DNA from: Aliiglaciecola sp. 3_MG-2023
Lineage (GTDB): Bacteria; Pseudomonadota; Gammaproteobacteria; Enterobacterales; Alteromonadaceae
Direction: 5' to 3'
Length of the DNA stretch: 64,000 nt
Assembly (NCBI RefSeq): GCF_030548205.1
Contig: NZ_JAUORV010000004.1
Location: forward strand, 124,001-188,000
The notes beneath the pieces are model-generated. The model worked only from the letters and a program-made list of their open reading frames with translations. It did not search any database and was not told the origin of the DNA. Positions 47,222-57,238 of the stretch are shown here, piece after piece; the stretch's first letter is position 1; each line of letters opens with the position of its first letter. The translations under genes were made by a program, and so were the position numbers.

Positions 47222-47474
47222 CCACTCTTCTCCAAGTTCGGATTTAGTGATACTTCTTGAACATAAAAAGTTGGTTCCGATAGCAATTTGCTAACAGGTA
47301 ACTCGCACAAGAAATTACGGTTTTGTTGAATTTATCTATTAACATGAAATGATAAAAGAAAACCCCTAATAAAGACAAGGAATTAAGTAAATAATCCTGT
47401 GTTTTCTGGGATTAATCTAGTTAGAGGCAATTGAATTAAATGTAATAGACATAAAATCACAAATTTTTAACAAT

Positions 47475-47501
47475 AAAAAACCCAGCATTGCTGGGTTTTT
47501 G
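47475..47501 (-). terminator. Terminator of rplM-rpsI
   Basis: AAAAAACCCAGC-ATT-GCTGGGTTTTT, an A/T-symmetric hairpin 21 bases beyond the rpsI stop, with T tract on the minus strand. Confidence 0.9.
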
Positions 47502-47521
47502 AAATATTCGTAACGTAAAAA

Positions 47522-47914
47522 TTAACGTTTTGAGTATTGAGGACGCTTACGTGCTTTATGAAGACCCACTTTCTTACGCTCAACTTTACGTGCATCACGA
47601 GTTACAAACCCGGCTTTACGTAGCGCTGGACGAAGTGCTTCGTCATATTCCATCAATGCACGAGTAATGCCGTGACGGATTGCACCAGCTTGACCACTAA
47701 TACCACCACCGGCAACGGTGACGTATAGGTCAAATTTGTCAGTCATTTCAACTAGCTCTAGTGGTTGTCTAACAACCATACGTGCTGTTTCACGACCAAA
47801 GAAAACATCCAAAGGACGCTTGTTAACTACAATGTTACCACTACCTGGACGTAGAAAAACACGAGCGGTAGAGCTTTTGCGACGGCCAGTGCCGTAGTAT
47901 TGAGTATCTGCCAT
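47522..47914 (-). CDS. rpsI: 30S ribosomal protein S9
   Basis: The 130-residue protein starts [21 protein letters not shown], contains [21 protein letters not shown] and ends [12 protein letters not shown], the conserved tail that reaches the P-site tRNA. It follows rplM by 12 bases. Confidence 0.99.
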   Translation of the reverse strand: MADTQYYGTGRRKSSTARVFLRPGSGNIVVNKRPLDVFFGRETARMVVRQPLELVEMTDKFDLYVTVAGGGISGQAGAIRHGITRALMEYDEALRPALRKAGFVTRDARKVERKKVGLHKARKRPQYSKR

Positions 47915-47926
47915 TTTTCTCGCTCC

Positions 47927-48355
47927 TTAAATGTCTAGAACTTGAGGCTGTTGAGCAGCATGTGAATGCTCAGTACCAGCGTACACTTTCATTTTGCGGA
48001 ACATAGCACGTCCAAGAGGACCTTTAGGCAACATACCTTTTACCGCTTTCTCGATGATCATTTCAGGCTTGTGAGCTTGAAGTTTCTCAAATGTTGTATC
48101 TTTCAATCCACCTGGGTAACCAGTGTAGGAATAATAGATTTTGTTCTGTGCCTTACGGCCAGTAACAGTCACTTTTTCAGCATTGATTACGATAATGTAA
48201 TCACCAGTGTCAACATGTGGAGTGTACTCTGGTTTATGCTTACCGCGTAAACGTATCGCGATTTCAGTGGCCAAACGACCAAGTGTTTTGTCTGCGGCGT
48301 CAACCACATACCAGTCGCGTTTTACCGTCTCTGGTTTTGCAACAAAAGTTTTCAT
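47927..48355 (-). CDS. rplM: 50S ribosomal protein L13
   Basis: The 142-residue protein has the L13 features [46 protein letters not shown] and [19 protein letters not shown]. It is an early-assembly 23S rRNA-binding protein. A long leader upstream is a candidate for the L13 autoregulation known in E. coli. Confidence 0.99.
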   Translation of the reverse strand: MKTFVAKPETVKRDWYVVDAADKTLGRLATEIAIRLRGKHKPEYTPHVDTGDYIIVINAEKVTVTGRKAQNKIYYSYTGYPGGLKDTTFEKLQAHKPEMIIEKAVKGMLPKGPLGRAMFRKMKVYAGTEHSHAAQQPQVLDI

Positions 48356-48494
48356 TTTAAAATACCCGAAATATATAAATTGTTACTGGTTAATTTTCTG
48401 CTTTTGCCAAATATCGAATACATTGCATCGACATTCCACAATCCAGAAAACCTCTTAAATCAATATTCTGACCCCTTCGAGTCGATTGATTCTT

Positions 48495-48538
48495 CCACTT
48501 TCCCAAAGTGGGCGTAACTGGGCAGGGCGCGAATTATA
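48495..48538 (-). promoter_or_regulatory. rplM-rpsI promoter and leader hairpin
   Basis: On the minus strand a perfect -10 TATAAT (48533-48538) lies about 180 bases before rplM; the -35 is poor. Just downstream, CCACTTT and AAAGTGG (48495-48512) form a 7-bp stem in the predicted 5' leader. The rest of 48356-48866 is AT-rich; the right part should hold the protease promoter, but I see no other gene. Confidence 0.5.
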
Positions 48539-48866
48539 CAGAAGTTTTCATAAAACGCGAGAGGGTATTGCAAGTTTTTTAGTCAATTAGGACAATCAAT
48601 TCATATTCAGTTCATTTAAGTTAGTCCATTGTATGGGCTAATACTTTTCAAACGTCAGTAATCTGTTCTAGTAAAGTGTGTAATTCGGCATTAAATCACG
48701 GATAATTCCCTCGGTAACAGGAGCGGAATTAGTGAATTGAGTTTGTTTAATATATATTGCTCATCACAATTAAACCTTAGATTATTTCCGAGGTCATAAC
48801 TCGCACTGTTCAAGAAAAGTCTAGTATTTAGTGTGAGAGTACAACGTTTCTATTGGAGTCCGTTAG

Positions 48867-50951
48867 ATGAAGTACAATAAGTTGGTTTTGTTGGTCATTG
48901 CCAGCATTCAAATGAACCTGGCCATGGCAACCAGCCTACGCTCAGAGCAAATCGAATTGAGTCAACAACAAGGTAGTAATTCAAAAAGCTCCGCTATCAG
49001 CCCACTTATTGTTGGTGGTTCCTCTGCAGATGAAGGGGAATACCCGTTTATGTCGGCATTGGTGATAGTGGGCTCAGAAATTGAAACTAGGGTAACAATA
49101 AACAGTATTGGATATGACTCCGACGCTTTTGGATTTGGACCAGATGGCGAAGCAGCGGGTACTTTGGTTGATTGCGGTATTGGTGATTCACAATGTGAAG
49201 GGGTAAGCAATAACATATGTTTGATTGAACGAGGCGATATCAACTTCTCTGAAAAAGCACTAAATTGTGAATCCGGCGGAGGCATAGGTGTCATTATTTA
49301 TAATAACGTCGAGGGTGCTTTAGAATCGGGCACATTAGGAGATGATTTTAGTGGCAACATTCCGGTTGTGGCAATCTCACAAGAAGATGGACAGGCACTC
49401 TTAGAATTGGACAATGCCACCGCAAGTATTTCTTCCACCACCCTAGCAGGTACTAGTCAAGATGTGGTTTGTGGAGCAACCTTCTTAGGGGAACAATGGG
49501 TGTTAACCGCTGCCCACTGTGTAGACTCGGAATTTGCCGATCAATATCAAGTTAATGTGGGTGAGTACAACCTCACAGATGGAGCCGAGGAAGCTATCGC
49601 CATTAAGCGTATTTATTCCCACCCCAATTATGATTCAGAATCGTTTGACAATGATGTAGCCCTAATTGAGCTGGTTGAAACTGTGGATGCTACAGCCATT
49701 CAACTTGCCGATGCAGACACCACCGACCAATTGGCCATCGAAAATACCATTGCCACCTCAATTGGTTGGGGCGGTCGCACTGGCTATCTACCCAATGAAG
49801 GTCCTACCGGCAACTTTCCAGATATATTGCAAGAAGTAGAACTGCCGTTACTTTCCAATACACAATGCCGAAGTGAACTAGCTAGTTCACAAGGGATCAA
49901 TACGTTCAGTACAGGCATTACTGAACAAATGATTTGTGCTGCACTAGACTCAGGCGGTGCAAGCGCTTGCCAAGGAGATAGTGGCGGTCCTTTGTTTGTT
50001 GAAAGCAGTTCTGGTCCTTTGCAAGTAGGTATAACGAGTTGGGGAATAGGCTGCGCTGCAGAAGGTTACCCTGGCGTATACGCCAGAGTGGGCGCGTTAC
50101 TCGATTTTATCGATGCCACCCGGTCAGGTGTGGGCATTACCGGAAATTCAGATATCACCAATTCCCCTGTTAATGTAGCTATTGAGCAGGAATTCACGGT
50201 TACTAATAATTCTAATAGTACCATAATGCCAACCATCAGCTTATCGAATGACAGTGACTTTAGTATCGATAGTTCTCAATGCACAACCTTAACAGCTCAG
50301 CAAAGTTGCCAGTTAGTCGTGACCTTCAATGCACAAACACAGGGGGCTAAAACTGCCACCATCACCATTGCTTCTGACGTCCAAGATATCCCAACGGGTT
50401 CAATCAATATTCAAGGTTATGCCGTTGGCGCTGCCTCTGAATTAGCAAGCTCCATAGGCACGCAAAGTTCAGCAGTGAGCATCTACAGTGGCGGTGATGT
50501 GTCCTGGCGTACTAACTCCGTCGGCGGAGTGGTTAGCGGCAATATATCCGGTAACGAAGAAAGTATCCTCATCGCCGCTATTGAAGGTGCTGGCACATTG
50601 GATTTTGAGTGGGCAGTATCGTCAGAAGAAAATGAAGATGAGCCAAGTGAGCCTTTTGACGCACTTTACTTATTGGTAAACGGTGAAGAAATCGAATTTA
50701 TTTCTGGGGAAGTGGATTATACCAGTCAAACTATTTCACTATCTGAAGGCACTAACCTAGTAGAGATATCCTATCGTAAAGACTTTAATGTCTCAGACGG
50801 CGATGACCAAGGAAAAGTACGTAATTTCGTATTTACGCCAACAACGCCGGTAAGTGAACCCACTAATACCAGCTCAGGTGGTGGCGGAACTATGACTTGG
50901 TTACTTTTACTGTTATTTGCTGGAATAGGTGTGCGAAGACTAACTTTTTAA
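48867..50951 (+). CDS. Secreted S1 (chymotrypsin-fold) protease with inserted PA domain and GlyGly-CTERM tail
   Basis: The 694-residue protein has a signal peptide to about residue 22. The protease starts at I48 (IVGG, after Leu47). A PA-type domain interrupts the fold between about 78 and 198 (CLIERGDINFSEKALNCESGG pattern, shortened here). The triad is H217 (LTAAHC), D263 (DNDVALIEL) and S372 (CQGDSGGPL). S366, at the specificity position, is not Asp, so cleavage after aromatic or aliphatic residues is likelier than trypsin-like. A beta-rich ASPM/choice-of-anchor-like domain (about 428-520) follows, then GGGG, a membrane helix and RR, the GlyGly-CTERM signal for rhombosortase. Confidence 0.9.
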   Translation: MKYNKLVLLVIASIQMNLAMATSLRSEQIELSQQQGSNSKSSAISPLIVGGSSADEGEYPFMSALVIVGSEIETRVTINSIGYDSDAFGFGPDGEAAGTLVDCGIGDSQCEGVSNNICLIERGDINFSEKALNCESGGGIGVIIYNNVEGALESGTLGDDFSGNIPVVAISQEDGQALLELDNATASISSTTLAGTSQDVVCGATFLGEQWVLTAAHCVDSEFADQYQVNVGEYNLTDGAEEAIAIKRIYSHPNYDSESFDNDVALIELVETVDATAIQLADADTTDQLAIENTIATSIGWGGRTGYLPNEGPTGNFPDILQEVELPLLSNTQCRSELASSQGINTFSTGITEQMICAALDSGGASACQGDSGGPLFVESSSGPLQVGITSWGIGCAAEGYPGVYARVGALLDFIDATRSGVGITGNSDITNSPVNVAIEQEFTVTNNSNSTIMPTISLSNDSDFSIDSSQCTTLTAQQSCQLVVTFNAQTQGAKTATITIASDVQDIPTGSINIQGYAVGAASELASSIGTQSSAVSIYSGGDVSWRTNSVGGVVSGNISGNEESILIAAIEGAGTLDFEWAVSSEENEDEPSEPFDALYLLVNGEEIEFISGEVDYTSQTISLSEGTNLVEISYRKDFNVSDGDDQGKVRNFVFTPTTPVSEPTNTSSGGGGTMTWLLLLLFAGIGVRRLTF

Positions 50952-51776
50952 ATGTTTGACCTTTTGCCAGATGGCTTCCATCTGGCTAAGGGTGGTATCT
51001 GGAAGGGCGGTATTCTGCTCAGCAAAATGCTGCTCTACCTTTGCAAAGCGCCCCGCGAATTTGTGGTTCGCTTTTCTAAGCGCAGTTTCTGGATTCACAT
51101 TTAAATGCCGCGATAAATTTACCACTGCAAATAGCAAGTCTCCCATTTCCTCTTCGATACGATGCTGATCTTTAGGTTGTTGTTCAAGTTCTTCCATAAC
51201 TTCAGCGATTTCTTCTTCTACTTTTTCCACCACAGGCGCAACATTAGGCCAATCAAATCCCACTTTGGCGCAGGCTTTTTGAATTTTATCGGCAACCATA
51301 AGAGGCGACATTCCCATTGGGATATTTTGCAAAATACTGGTTGACTCTTGTGCGCCCTTTTGGGCTCGTTCTTGTTGTTTGATTGCATCCCAGTTAAGAC
51401 TAACCTGCTCAGCAGAAAGGTCTGTTTTTTCTGCAAACACGTGGGGATGACGACGTACTAACTTATCGCTAATTGTGCGTGCAATTTCTTCAAAATCAAA
51501 CGCTTGCTGCTCTTTTCCTAACTGCGCATAGAACACAACCTGAAACAGTAGATCACCTAACTCATCTTGAATATCCTGCATGCTGCCATGTTCAATGGCA
51601 TCGGCCACTTCATACGCTTCTTCAATGGTAAAAGGGACTATTGATTCGAAATTTTGCTGTTTATCCCAGGGACAACCCGTATCGGGATCACGTAGTTGCG
51701 CCATAATCTTAAGCAAACGCGCGACCTGGGGATAGCGCCCCTGATCATCCGACTCACTTGTCGAGCCTGATAACAT
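50940..51776 (-). CDS. mazG: Nucleoside triphosphate pyrophosphohydrolase MazG
   Basis: The 278-residue protein has tandem MazG domains. The first has GCPWDKQQNFESIVPFTIEEAYEVADAI and the E-x-x-E...E-x-x-D metal site (DIQDELGDLLFQVVFYAQ); the second has EEEMGDLLFAVVNLSRHL. It hydrolyses aberrant NTPs and lowers ppGpp indirectly. Its start overlaps the relA end by 23 bases, and its 3' end overlaps the convergent protease gene by 12 bases. Confidence 0.96.
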   Translation of the reverse strand: MLSGSTSESDDQGRYPQVARLLKIMAQLRDPDTGCPWDKQQNFESIVPFTIEEAYEVADAIEHGSMQDIQDELGDLLFQVVFYAQLGKEQQAFDFEEIARTISDKLVRRHPHVFAEKTDLSAEQVSLNWDAIKQQERAQKGAQESTSILQNIPMGMSPLMVADKIQKACAKVGFDWPNVAPVVEKVEEEIAEVMEELEQQPKDQHRIEEEMGDLLFAVVNLSRHLNVNPETALRKANHKFAGRFAKVEQHFAEQNTALPDTTLSQMEAIWQKVKHLKS

Positions 51777-53910
51777 CAGTTACTCCTTTAACCTGTTGCA
51801 ATCTGGCGATGGTTCTAGACAAACTAGTAAGATCTTTGATTTCCAAGGATACCTTAATTTTCGCCGTTTGATCTTTAGTGTTGCTCAAACTGTTTACACC
51901 CAATAAGGTTACTTTATCATTCGCCAATACAGTGGTGATATCTCGTAATATGCCGTCTCGGTCAGATGTGTGCACATCAAGGTCAGTTTGAAAGCTGGCT
52001 CTTAAATCATTGGCCCAATTAACTTCAATTTCTCGCTCTGGATGTTGCTCTAACAAGTGACTCAATTGCTCACAGTTTTCCCGATGAACACTGATCCCTC
52101 TTCCCATGGTGATATAGCCTTGTATTGCATCACCGGGTAATGGCTGACAACATTTGGCAATTTGACTCATGAGATTGCCCACTCCTTCTACCACTATGCT
52201 GTCTGTGGTACCTTTGGCGGGTTTACTTTGGGTCGTTTTAACCCTGGGGTCAATTTCCGGTGGTGGCGCATCAAGTTGTTGTAAATAGTTAACCACCTGC
52301 ATAATACGCAGATCACCGCCGCCGATGGCAGCATAGAGATCCTCAACCTGATTCATATTGAAGCGTTCGCAGGCTTTAGTTGCATCTTTTAGTACCAAAT
52401 TAGCTTTCGAAAGTTCTCGCTCTAATAACTCTTTACCGGCTTGAAGGTTCTTCTCTTTATCTTGCTTTTTAAACCAAGTATGAATTTTGGCCCTTGCTCT
52501 AGATGAATGCACATAACCCAAACTTGGATGCATCCAATCACGACTAGGGTTAAGGTTCTTACCGGTTAATACTTCAACCTGATCACCGGTTTGCAACTGA
52601 TAAGTGAAGGTGACAATGCGGCCATTTACTTTAGCGCCATTACAGCGATGACCCACATTACTGTGAATATAATAGGCGAAATCTAGTGGGGTTGAACCAA
52701 GGGGTAAATCAATGACATCACCCTTAGGAGTAAATACATAAACCCTATCATCGAAGACCTGACTGCGTAACTCTTCAACCAGGTCTCCTGATTCTGCCAC
52801 TTCTTCTTGCCACAACAGGATTTTACGCAACCAATTAATTTTATCTTCATAAGCAGAACGCTCTGAACTCACCCCTTCTTTATATTTCCAGTGAGCTGCA
52901 ATACCCAATTCAGCATCCTGATGCATTTGTTCCGTGCGAATTTGGATTTCTACGGGGCGCTCTTCAGGGCCACGAACCACTGTGTGAATGGATTGATAAC
53001 CATTTGGCTTAGGAGTAGCGATATAGTCATCAAATTCACTGGGTATATGTTTAAAAAGTGAATGGACGATCCCCAAAGCGCTATAACAATCTTGCAGTCT
53101 TTCAGCGATGATCCGCACAGCTCGAATGTCAAAGAGTTGCTCAAAGGACAAATGCTTTTTCTGCATTTTTTTCCATATGCTGTAAATATGTTTGGGACGT
53201 CCGTAGACTTTTACCTTGATATTCGCATTATCCATTTCAGTTTGTAAATTACTCACAAACTCTTCGATATAATGTTGTCTGTCAGTCCGCTTCTCGTCTA
53301 ATAAATTAGCGATTTTTTTATAGGTTTCTGGGTGCAAGTAGCGAAATGAAAGATCTTCAATTTCCCATTTGAGCTGGCCAATCCCTAACCTATTGGCAAG
53401 GGGAGCGTAAATTGTTGAGCATTCCCGTGCAACTATGACCCGAGTTTCTTCTTCTGCGGTTTTCATTTTCTGAAGGGTACAAATACGTTCGGCTAACTTG
53501 ATTAACACTGTACGAACATCTTCGACCATGGCTAACAACATGCGGCGAATATTGTCTATTTGTGCTTCGTCAGCCTTCTTGCTACTTCGACTGTGTAACG
53601 ATTTAATGGCATCCATTCGACGCACACCGGAAATTAAGTGGCGAACTCCTTTGCCAAACTCTTCTTCTATTTGATCGTCATCTAACCCATGGACTTCACA
53701 GTAGGGATACACCAACGATGCTTGCAGCGTTTCATCATCCATGTTCAACTCATGGAGAATTTCCACCATTTCTTGACCCACCAGCAAAATTTCTGGCGAC
53801 TCAGAGGTATCCCGCAGTTTTTGTTTAGTCTTCTCCGACAGATTCAAGCAATCAAGCCATTTATCAAATGTAGGTCTTTGAGGTTGATGAACTGTTCGGA
53901 TTGAAACCAT
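51754..53910 (-). CDS. relA: (p)ppGpp synthetase RelA
   Basis: The 718-residue RelA/SpoT-family protein has a degenerate HD hydrolase region (residues 55-200), without the HDxxED motif of SpoT. It also has a synthetase domain (KHIYSIWKKMQKKHLSFEQLFDIRAVR; PKPNGYQSIHTVV), TGS (VYVFTPKGDVIDLPLGSTPLDFAYYIH), a zinc-finger/CC region and a C-terminal ACT. It makes pppGpp on stalled ribosomes during amino-acid starvation. It sits between rlmD and mazG, the classical order. Confidence 0.96.
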   Translation of the reverse strand: MVSIRTVHQPQRPTFDKWLDCLNLSEKTKQKLRDTSESPEILLVGQEMVEILHELNMDDETLQASLVYPYCEVHGLDDDQIEEEFGKGVRHLISGVRRMDAIKSLHSRSSKKADEAQIDNIRRMLLAMVEDVRTVLIKLAERICTLQKMKTAEEETRVIVARECSTIYAPLANRLGIGQLKWEIEDLSFRYLHPETYKKIANLLDEKRTDRQHYIEEFVSNLQTEMDNANIKVKVYGRPKHIYSIWKKMQKKHLSFEQLFDIRAVRIIAERLQDCYSALGIVHSLFKHIPSEFDDYIATPKPNGYQSIHTVVRGPEERPVEIQIRTEQMHQDAELGIAAHWKYKEGVSSERSAYEDKINWLRKILLWQEEVAESGDLVEELRSQVFDDRVYVFTPKGDVIDLPLGSTPLDFAYYIHSNVGHRCNGAKVNGRIVTFTYQLQTGDQVEVLTGKNLNPSRDWMHPSLGYVHSSRARAKIHTWFKKQDKEKNLQAGKELLERELSKANLVLKDATKACERFNMNQVEDLYAAIGGGDLRIMQVVNYLQQLDAPPPEIDPRVKTTQSKPAKGTTDSIVVEGVGNLMSQIAKCCQPLPGDAIQGYITMGRGISVHRENCEQLSHLLEQHPEREIEVNWANDLRASFQTDLDVHTSDRDGILRDITTVLANDKVTLLGVNSLSNTKDQTAKIKVSLEIKDLTSLSRTIARLQQVKGVTDVIRLDK

Positions 53911-53928
53911 AGTAATAGCCCAGTAGAG

Positions 53929-55383
53929 TTACTTTCGTTTATTCAGAGGCACAAATAATGCCATCAATTCAGTGTGCGCAGTTTGCGGAAACATATCCAT
54001 CACACTTAACTTATCTAACCGATAATTTTTTTCAATTAAATGTGCCGCATCTCGAGCAAAAGTAGCAGGATTACAGGAAACATATAAAATATGAGATGGC
54101 TGCAAATCTGCTAACTGCTTAACAACCGCCAATGCACCTTCTCTTGCTGGATCAAGTAACACTTTATTGCAGCTTTTCATTTGACCATGAGCTGACAATT
54201 TAGTGCTGTTTAAATCTGCATGGATGAAATGACAATTGGTTAGTTCGTTAATGGTTGCATTATGTTGGGCTCTTTGCACCATTTTAGGTACACCTTCCAC
54301 ACCAATTAAGGTTTTACATTGCTCAGCAATAGGTAAACTAAAATTACCAATTCCACAGAACAAATCCAATACTAGATCATTTTTTCCTAAAGCTAACCAG
54401 CCAATTGCCTGCTCAACCATTTGCTGATTGACCTGGCTATTTACCTGCACAAAGTCATCATTGTGGACTTGCAAACTCAAGTTTTCATTTATTTCGTAGG
54501 TTAATTGCTTGTCTGGCTGGGTGGCGAAATCTTGCGTGTTATGTTTATCTTCGATAAGTAACTGCACATTATATTGTTCAGCAAATTCACGACATAACTG
54601 CCGATCTTGTTGGCTTAATGTGTGAATTGTGCGGATACAAACTTGCACGCCATTGTCTCCATTAAGCAAACTAACGTGACCAATATTCAACGGTGTTTGC
54701 AACTGAGCAAACATTAACTGCAATGGCTCAATCAGACATTCCAGTGCTTGGTTAAGCACGGGGCACTGTTGCAGATTAAATATTTTATTACTACCTTTGC
54801 TTCTAAAGCCGAGTTTTAGGGCATCCGGATTCCTTGCATCCACAGATAAACGTGTTTTACGCCTATAACCTATCGGGGCAGAGTGTAGTGCGGTCTGCCA
54901 ATTTAACTCCCCTTGCTTATCACTGAATTTACGTGACTTTTTGTTTTTTCCACCACGAGATGCTTTACTGAGTCCCCGTTTAGGCTGAGCAGCAGATTGA
55001 TTAGAGTCTAAGGCGGTATGTAAGATAAGATTTTGAATTGCAGATTGCTTAAATTGCAACATGGCATCGGTTTGACAATGCTGGGTTTGGCATCCACCAC
55101 AAATATCAACATGTTGGCAAAAGGGTGTTTGTCGATATTCCGACGCCTCAACAATGTTTACTAACCGACCATGACAAACCTTACCGCGATCTTCTGTAAT
55201 TTCCACCTCTACAACTTCACCGGGTAAAACACCTTCGACAAAGATAAGAGGATCATGATCGCCACTGATCCCTTGCGCCAAATGATCAAGTTGGGCAATA
55301 GTGACCGTTACTTTCTGACCAATTAGCTGGCTATTGGATGCAGCTTTCTTTTTATTTTTTTTCGGCGAATAAAAGTTAACCAT
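53929..55383 (-). CDS. rlmD: 23S rRNA m5U1939 methyltransferase RlmD
   Basis: The 484-residue enzyme has an N-terminal TRAM domain (KVTVTIAQLDHLAQGISG), the 4Fe-4S motif C-x5-C-x2-C in CQHVDICGGCQ with a later Cys, the SAM site DLFCGIGNFSLPIA and the catalytic VSCNPATFARD. I choose ATG 55381-55383 (MVNFYSPKKNKK); the frame is open further back into acpS, but that part is not conserved. A lysine/arginine-rich insertion (about residues 120-150, GLSKASRGGKNKKSRKF) is longer than in E. coli. Confidence 0.94.
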   Translation of the reverse strand: MVNFYSPKKNKKKAASNSQLIGQKVTVTIAQLDHLAQGISGDHDPLIFVEGVLPGEVVEVEITEDRGKVCHGRLVNIVEASEYRQTPFCQHVDICGGCQTQHCQTDAMLQFKQSAIQNLILHTALDSNQSAAQPKRGLSKASRGGKNKKSRKFSDKQGELNWQTALHSAPIGYRRKTRLSVDARNPDALKLGFRSKGSNKIFNLQQCPVLNQALECLIEPLQLMFAQLQTPLNIGHVSLLNGDNGVQVCIRTIHTLSQQDRQLCREFAEQYNVQLLIEDKHNTQDFATQPDKQLTYEINENLSLQVHNDDFVQVNSQVNQQMVEQAIGWLALGKNDLVLDLFCGIGNFSLPIAEQCKTLIGVEGVPKMVQRAQHNATINELTNCHFIHADLNSTKLSAHGQMKSCNKVLLDPAREGALAVVKQLADLQPSHILYVSCNPATFARDAAHLIEKNYRLDKLSVMDMFPQTAHTELMALFVPLNKRK

Positions 55384-55385
55384 GG

Positions 55386-55769
55386 TTATATACTTTGCTC
55401 CAAAATCACTGTCGCCATTGCATAATGTTGTTCGTCGGAAATAGAGACCAACGCATTGTTGATGCCTCGCTGCTCGCACAGTTTCGCAAAGTGCCCATTA
55501 AATTGAATAACCGGCTGCCCTAACTCACTATTGGTAATTTCAATTTGTTGCCACCCCACACCATTCCCTATGCCCGTCCCTAGGGCCTTGACTGCCGCTT
55601 CTTTGGCAGCAAAACGTTTAGCTAAGTAACGGCAAGGAAAAGGGTGCTCCCGATAAATCTGCATTTCAGTGCTGGTTAAAATACGTAACGGCAAGCGATC
55701 GGATTTTTCTAACAGCTTTTCTAATCGAGCAATTTCGATGATGTCTGTGCCCAACCCTAAAACCGCCAA
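55386..55769 (-). CDS. acpS: Holo-[acyl-carrier-protein] synthase
   Basis: The 127-residue enzyme transfers 4'-phosphopantetheine from CoA to acyl carrier protein. AVLGLGTDIIEIARLEKLLE holds the metal-binding Asp and KRFAAKEAAVKALGTGIGNGV the catalytic Glu/Lys. It is one base downstream of the pdxJ stop, in the conserved pdxJ-acpS order. Confidence 0.97.
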   Translation of the reverse strand: MAVLGLGTDIIEIARLEKLLEKSDRLPLRILTSTEMQIYREHPFPCRYLAKRFAAKEAAVKALGTGIGNGVGWQQIEITNSELGQPVIQFNGHFAKLCEQRGINNALVSISDEQHYAMATVILEQSI

Positions 55770-55770
55770 C

Positions 55771-56502
55771 TTAACCCCTTGCCTCTAACATCAGTCGTTT
55801 CATATCGGCAACTGCATTGGCTAGTCCGTCAAATGCTGCTCGAGCAATAATTGCATGGCCAATATTCAATTCAATAATTTCGTTAAGTGCCGCTATAGGT
55901 TTAACATTGTGATAATGCAATCCATGGCCTGCGTTCACTTTTAACCCCAAAGAATGGGCGTAACTGATCCCCGTTTTCAGTTTTTCCAACTCAACTAACA
56001 TTTGCTGTTCGCTGCTCGCTTCTGCATATTGGCCTGTATGTATTTCAATATAAGGTGCCCCCGCTTTTAGCGCTGCATCGATTTGACTCTTTTCGGCATC
56101 AATAAAAAGTGATACCTGGATATTTTGCTCCCCTAATCGCCCACAAGCATCGGTTAGCTTGCTAATATTGCCGGCCACATCTAGACCACCTTCGGTGGTT
56201 AATTCTTGCCTTTTTTCAGGCACTAAACAGCAAAACTCTGGTTGTGTCTGCACAGCAATATCGAGCATTTCTTCGGTCACCGCCATTTCTAAATTCAAGC
56301 GGGTATTAATGGTTTCCCGTAATAATCTTACGTCACGGTCTTTTATATGTCTGCGATCTTCACGTAAATGAACAGTGATCCCATCGGCACCCGCGCGTTC
56401 GGCAATATCAGCGGCATGCACCGGATCAGGGTATTGGGTTCCTCGCGCATTTCGCAATGTGGCTATGTGATCAATATTCACACCCAAAAAGATATCACTC
56501 AT
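55771..56502 (-). CDS. pdxJ: Pyridoxine 5'-phosphate synthase
   Basis: The 243-residue TIM-barrel enzyme condenses 1-deoxyxylulose-5-phosphate with 3-amino-2-oxopropyl phosphate in the DXP-dependent vitamin B6 route. [35 protein letters not shown] and [14 protein letters not shown] are diagnostic. It overlaps recO by 4 bases. Confidence 0.98.
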   Translation of the reverse strand: MSDIFLGVNIDHIATLRNARGTQYPDPVHAADIAERAGADGITVHLREDRRHIKDRDVRLLRETINTRLNLEMAVTEEMLDIAVQTQPEFCCLVPEKRQELTTEGGLDVAGNISKLTDACGRLGEQNIQVSLFIDAEKSQIDAALKAGAPYIEIHTGQYAEASSEQQMLVELEKLKTGISYAHSLGLKVNAGHGLHYHNVKPIAALNEIIELNIGHAIIARAAFDGLANAVADMKRLMLEARG

Positions 56503-57233
56503 TCAGTTCGCTCCAATTTAATAAATAATTCTCTGCTTTTTAATGGTTTTTCACCAAGAATGGGTTTAAACGCCATCCGTGTAACTCGTTTTGCAACGAG
56601 TAAACTTTGTTTATCCCAAATGAATCTAGCGACATTTTCTAAATCTTTTCCTAAGAAACAGTTTGCGGTGCGTTGCACCTGATTTAGTCGCTGAAACCCA
56701 TGGTCATTGATAAAACTATAATAGCTATTTGACTCCAGTTTGTCGCCAGTATGACAATCTGCTTGCCAATCAAATCCATATCCAATGTTATTAATCAAAC
56801 TAATTTCAAACTCACGCAATACCACTTCAATGGATTCCTGCTTGGCTAAACGAAGTAAGCTCGCCATATAGAGATCATACACTTCTGGGTATGATACCTC
56901 TTTTGGTAAAACACGATTCAGTAATTCATTTAAATACATTGCGGAAAACAAAACTGGGCCGTTTAATAAAAACGCCCTGGCATCACCTTCAATCTGAGTA
57001 AGATTCTTTAGCTCATGTCTTCCGCTGAAAGAAACAAGTAAAGGTTGGAATGGCTGTATTAAACTCTTTTTCTCATTGGATTTAGTACTCTTACCGCCTC
57101 TTACTCCACGACAGATCGCTGAAACGCGCCCTTGTTGTTTAGTAAAGAAATCGACGATAAAACTAGTTTCTCTATATTCTCTTCGATGAAGAACTAACCC
57201 GTTGAGCATTGCGTTTGGCTCAGCCATCGCCAA
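56499..57233 (-). CDS. recO: DNA repair protein RecO
   Basis: The 244-residue protein has the N-terminal OB fold ([36 protein letters not shown] pattern, shortened) and a helical C-terminal domain. It works with RecR to load RecA on SSB-coated gaps. It is followed directly by pdxJ with an ATGA overlap. A small ORF of unknown function ends 5 bases upstream. Confidence 0.94.
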   Translation of the reverse strand: MAMAEPNAMLNGLVLHRREYRETSFIVDFFTKQQGRVSAICRGVRGGKSTKSNEKKSLIQPFQPLLVSFSGRHELKNLTQIEGDARAFLLNGPVLFSAMYLNELLNRVLPKEVSYPEVYDLYMASLLRLAKQESIEVVLREFEISLINNIGYGFDWQADCHTGDKLESNSYYSFINDHGFQRLNQVQRTANCFLGKDLENVARFIWDKQSLLVAKRVTRMAFKPILGEKPLKSRELFIKLERTE

Positions 57234-57238
57234 AATTC

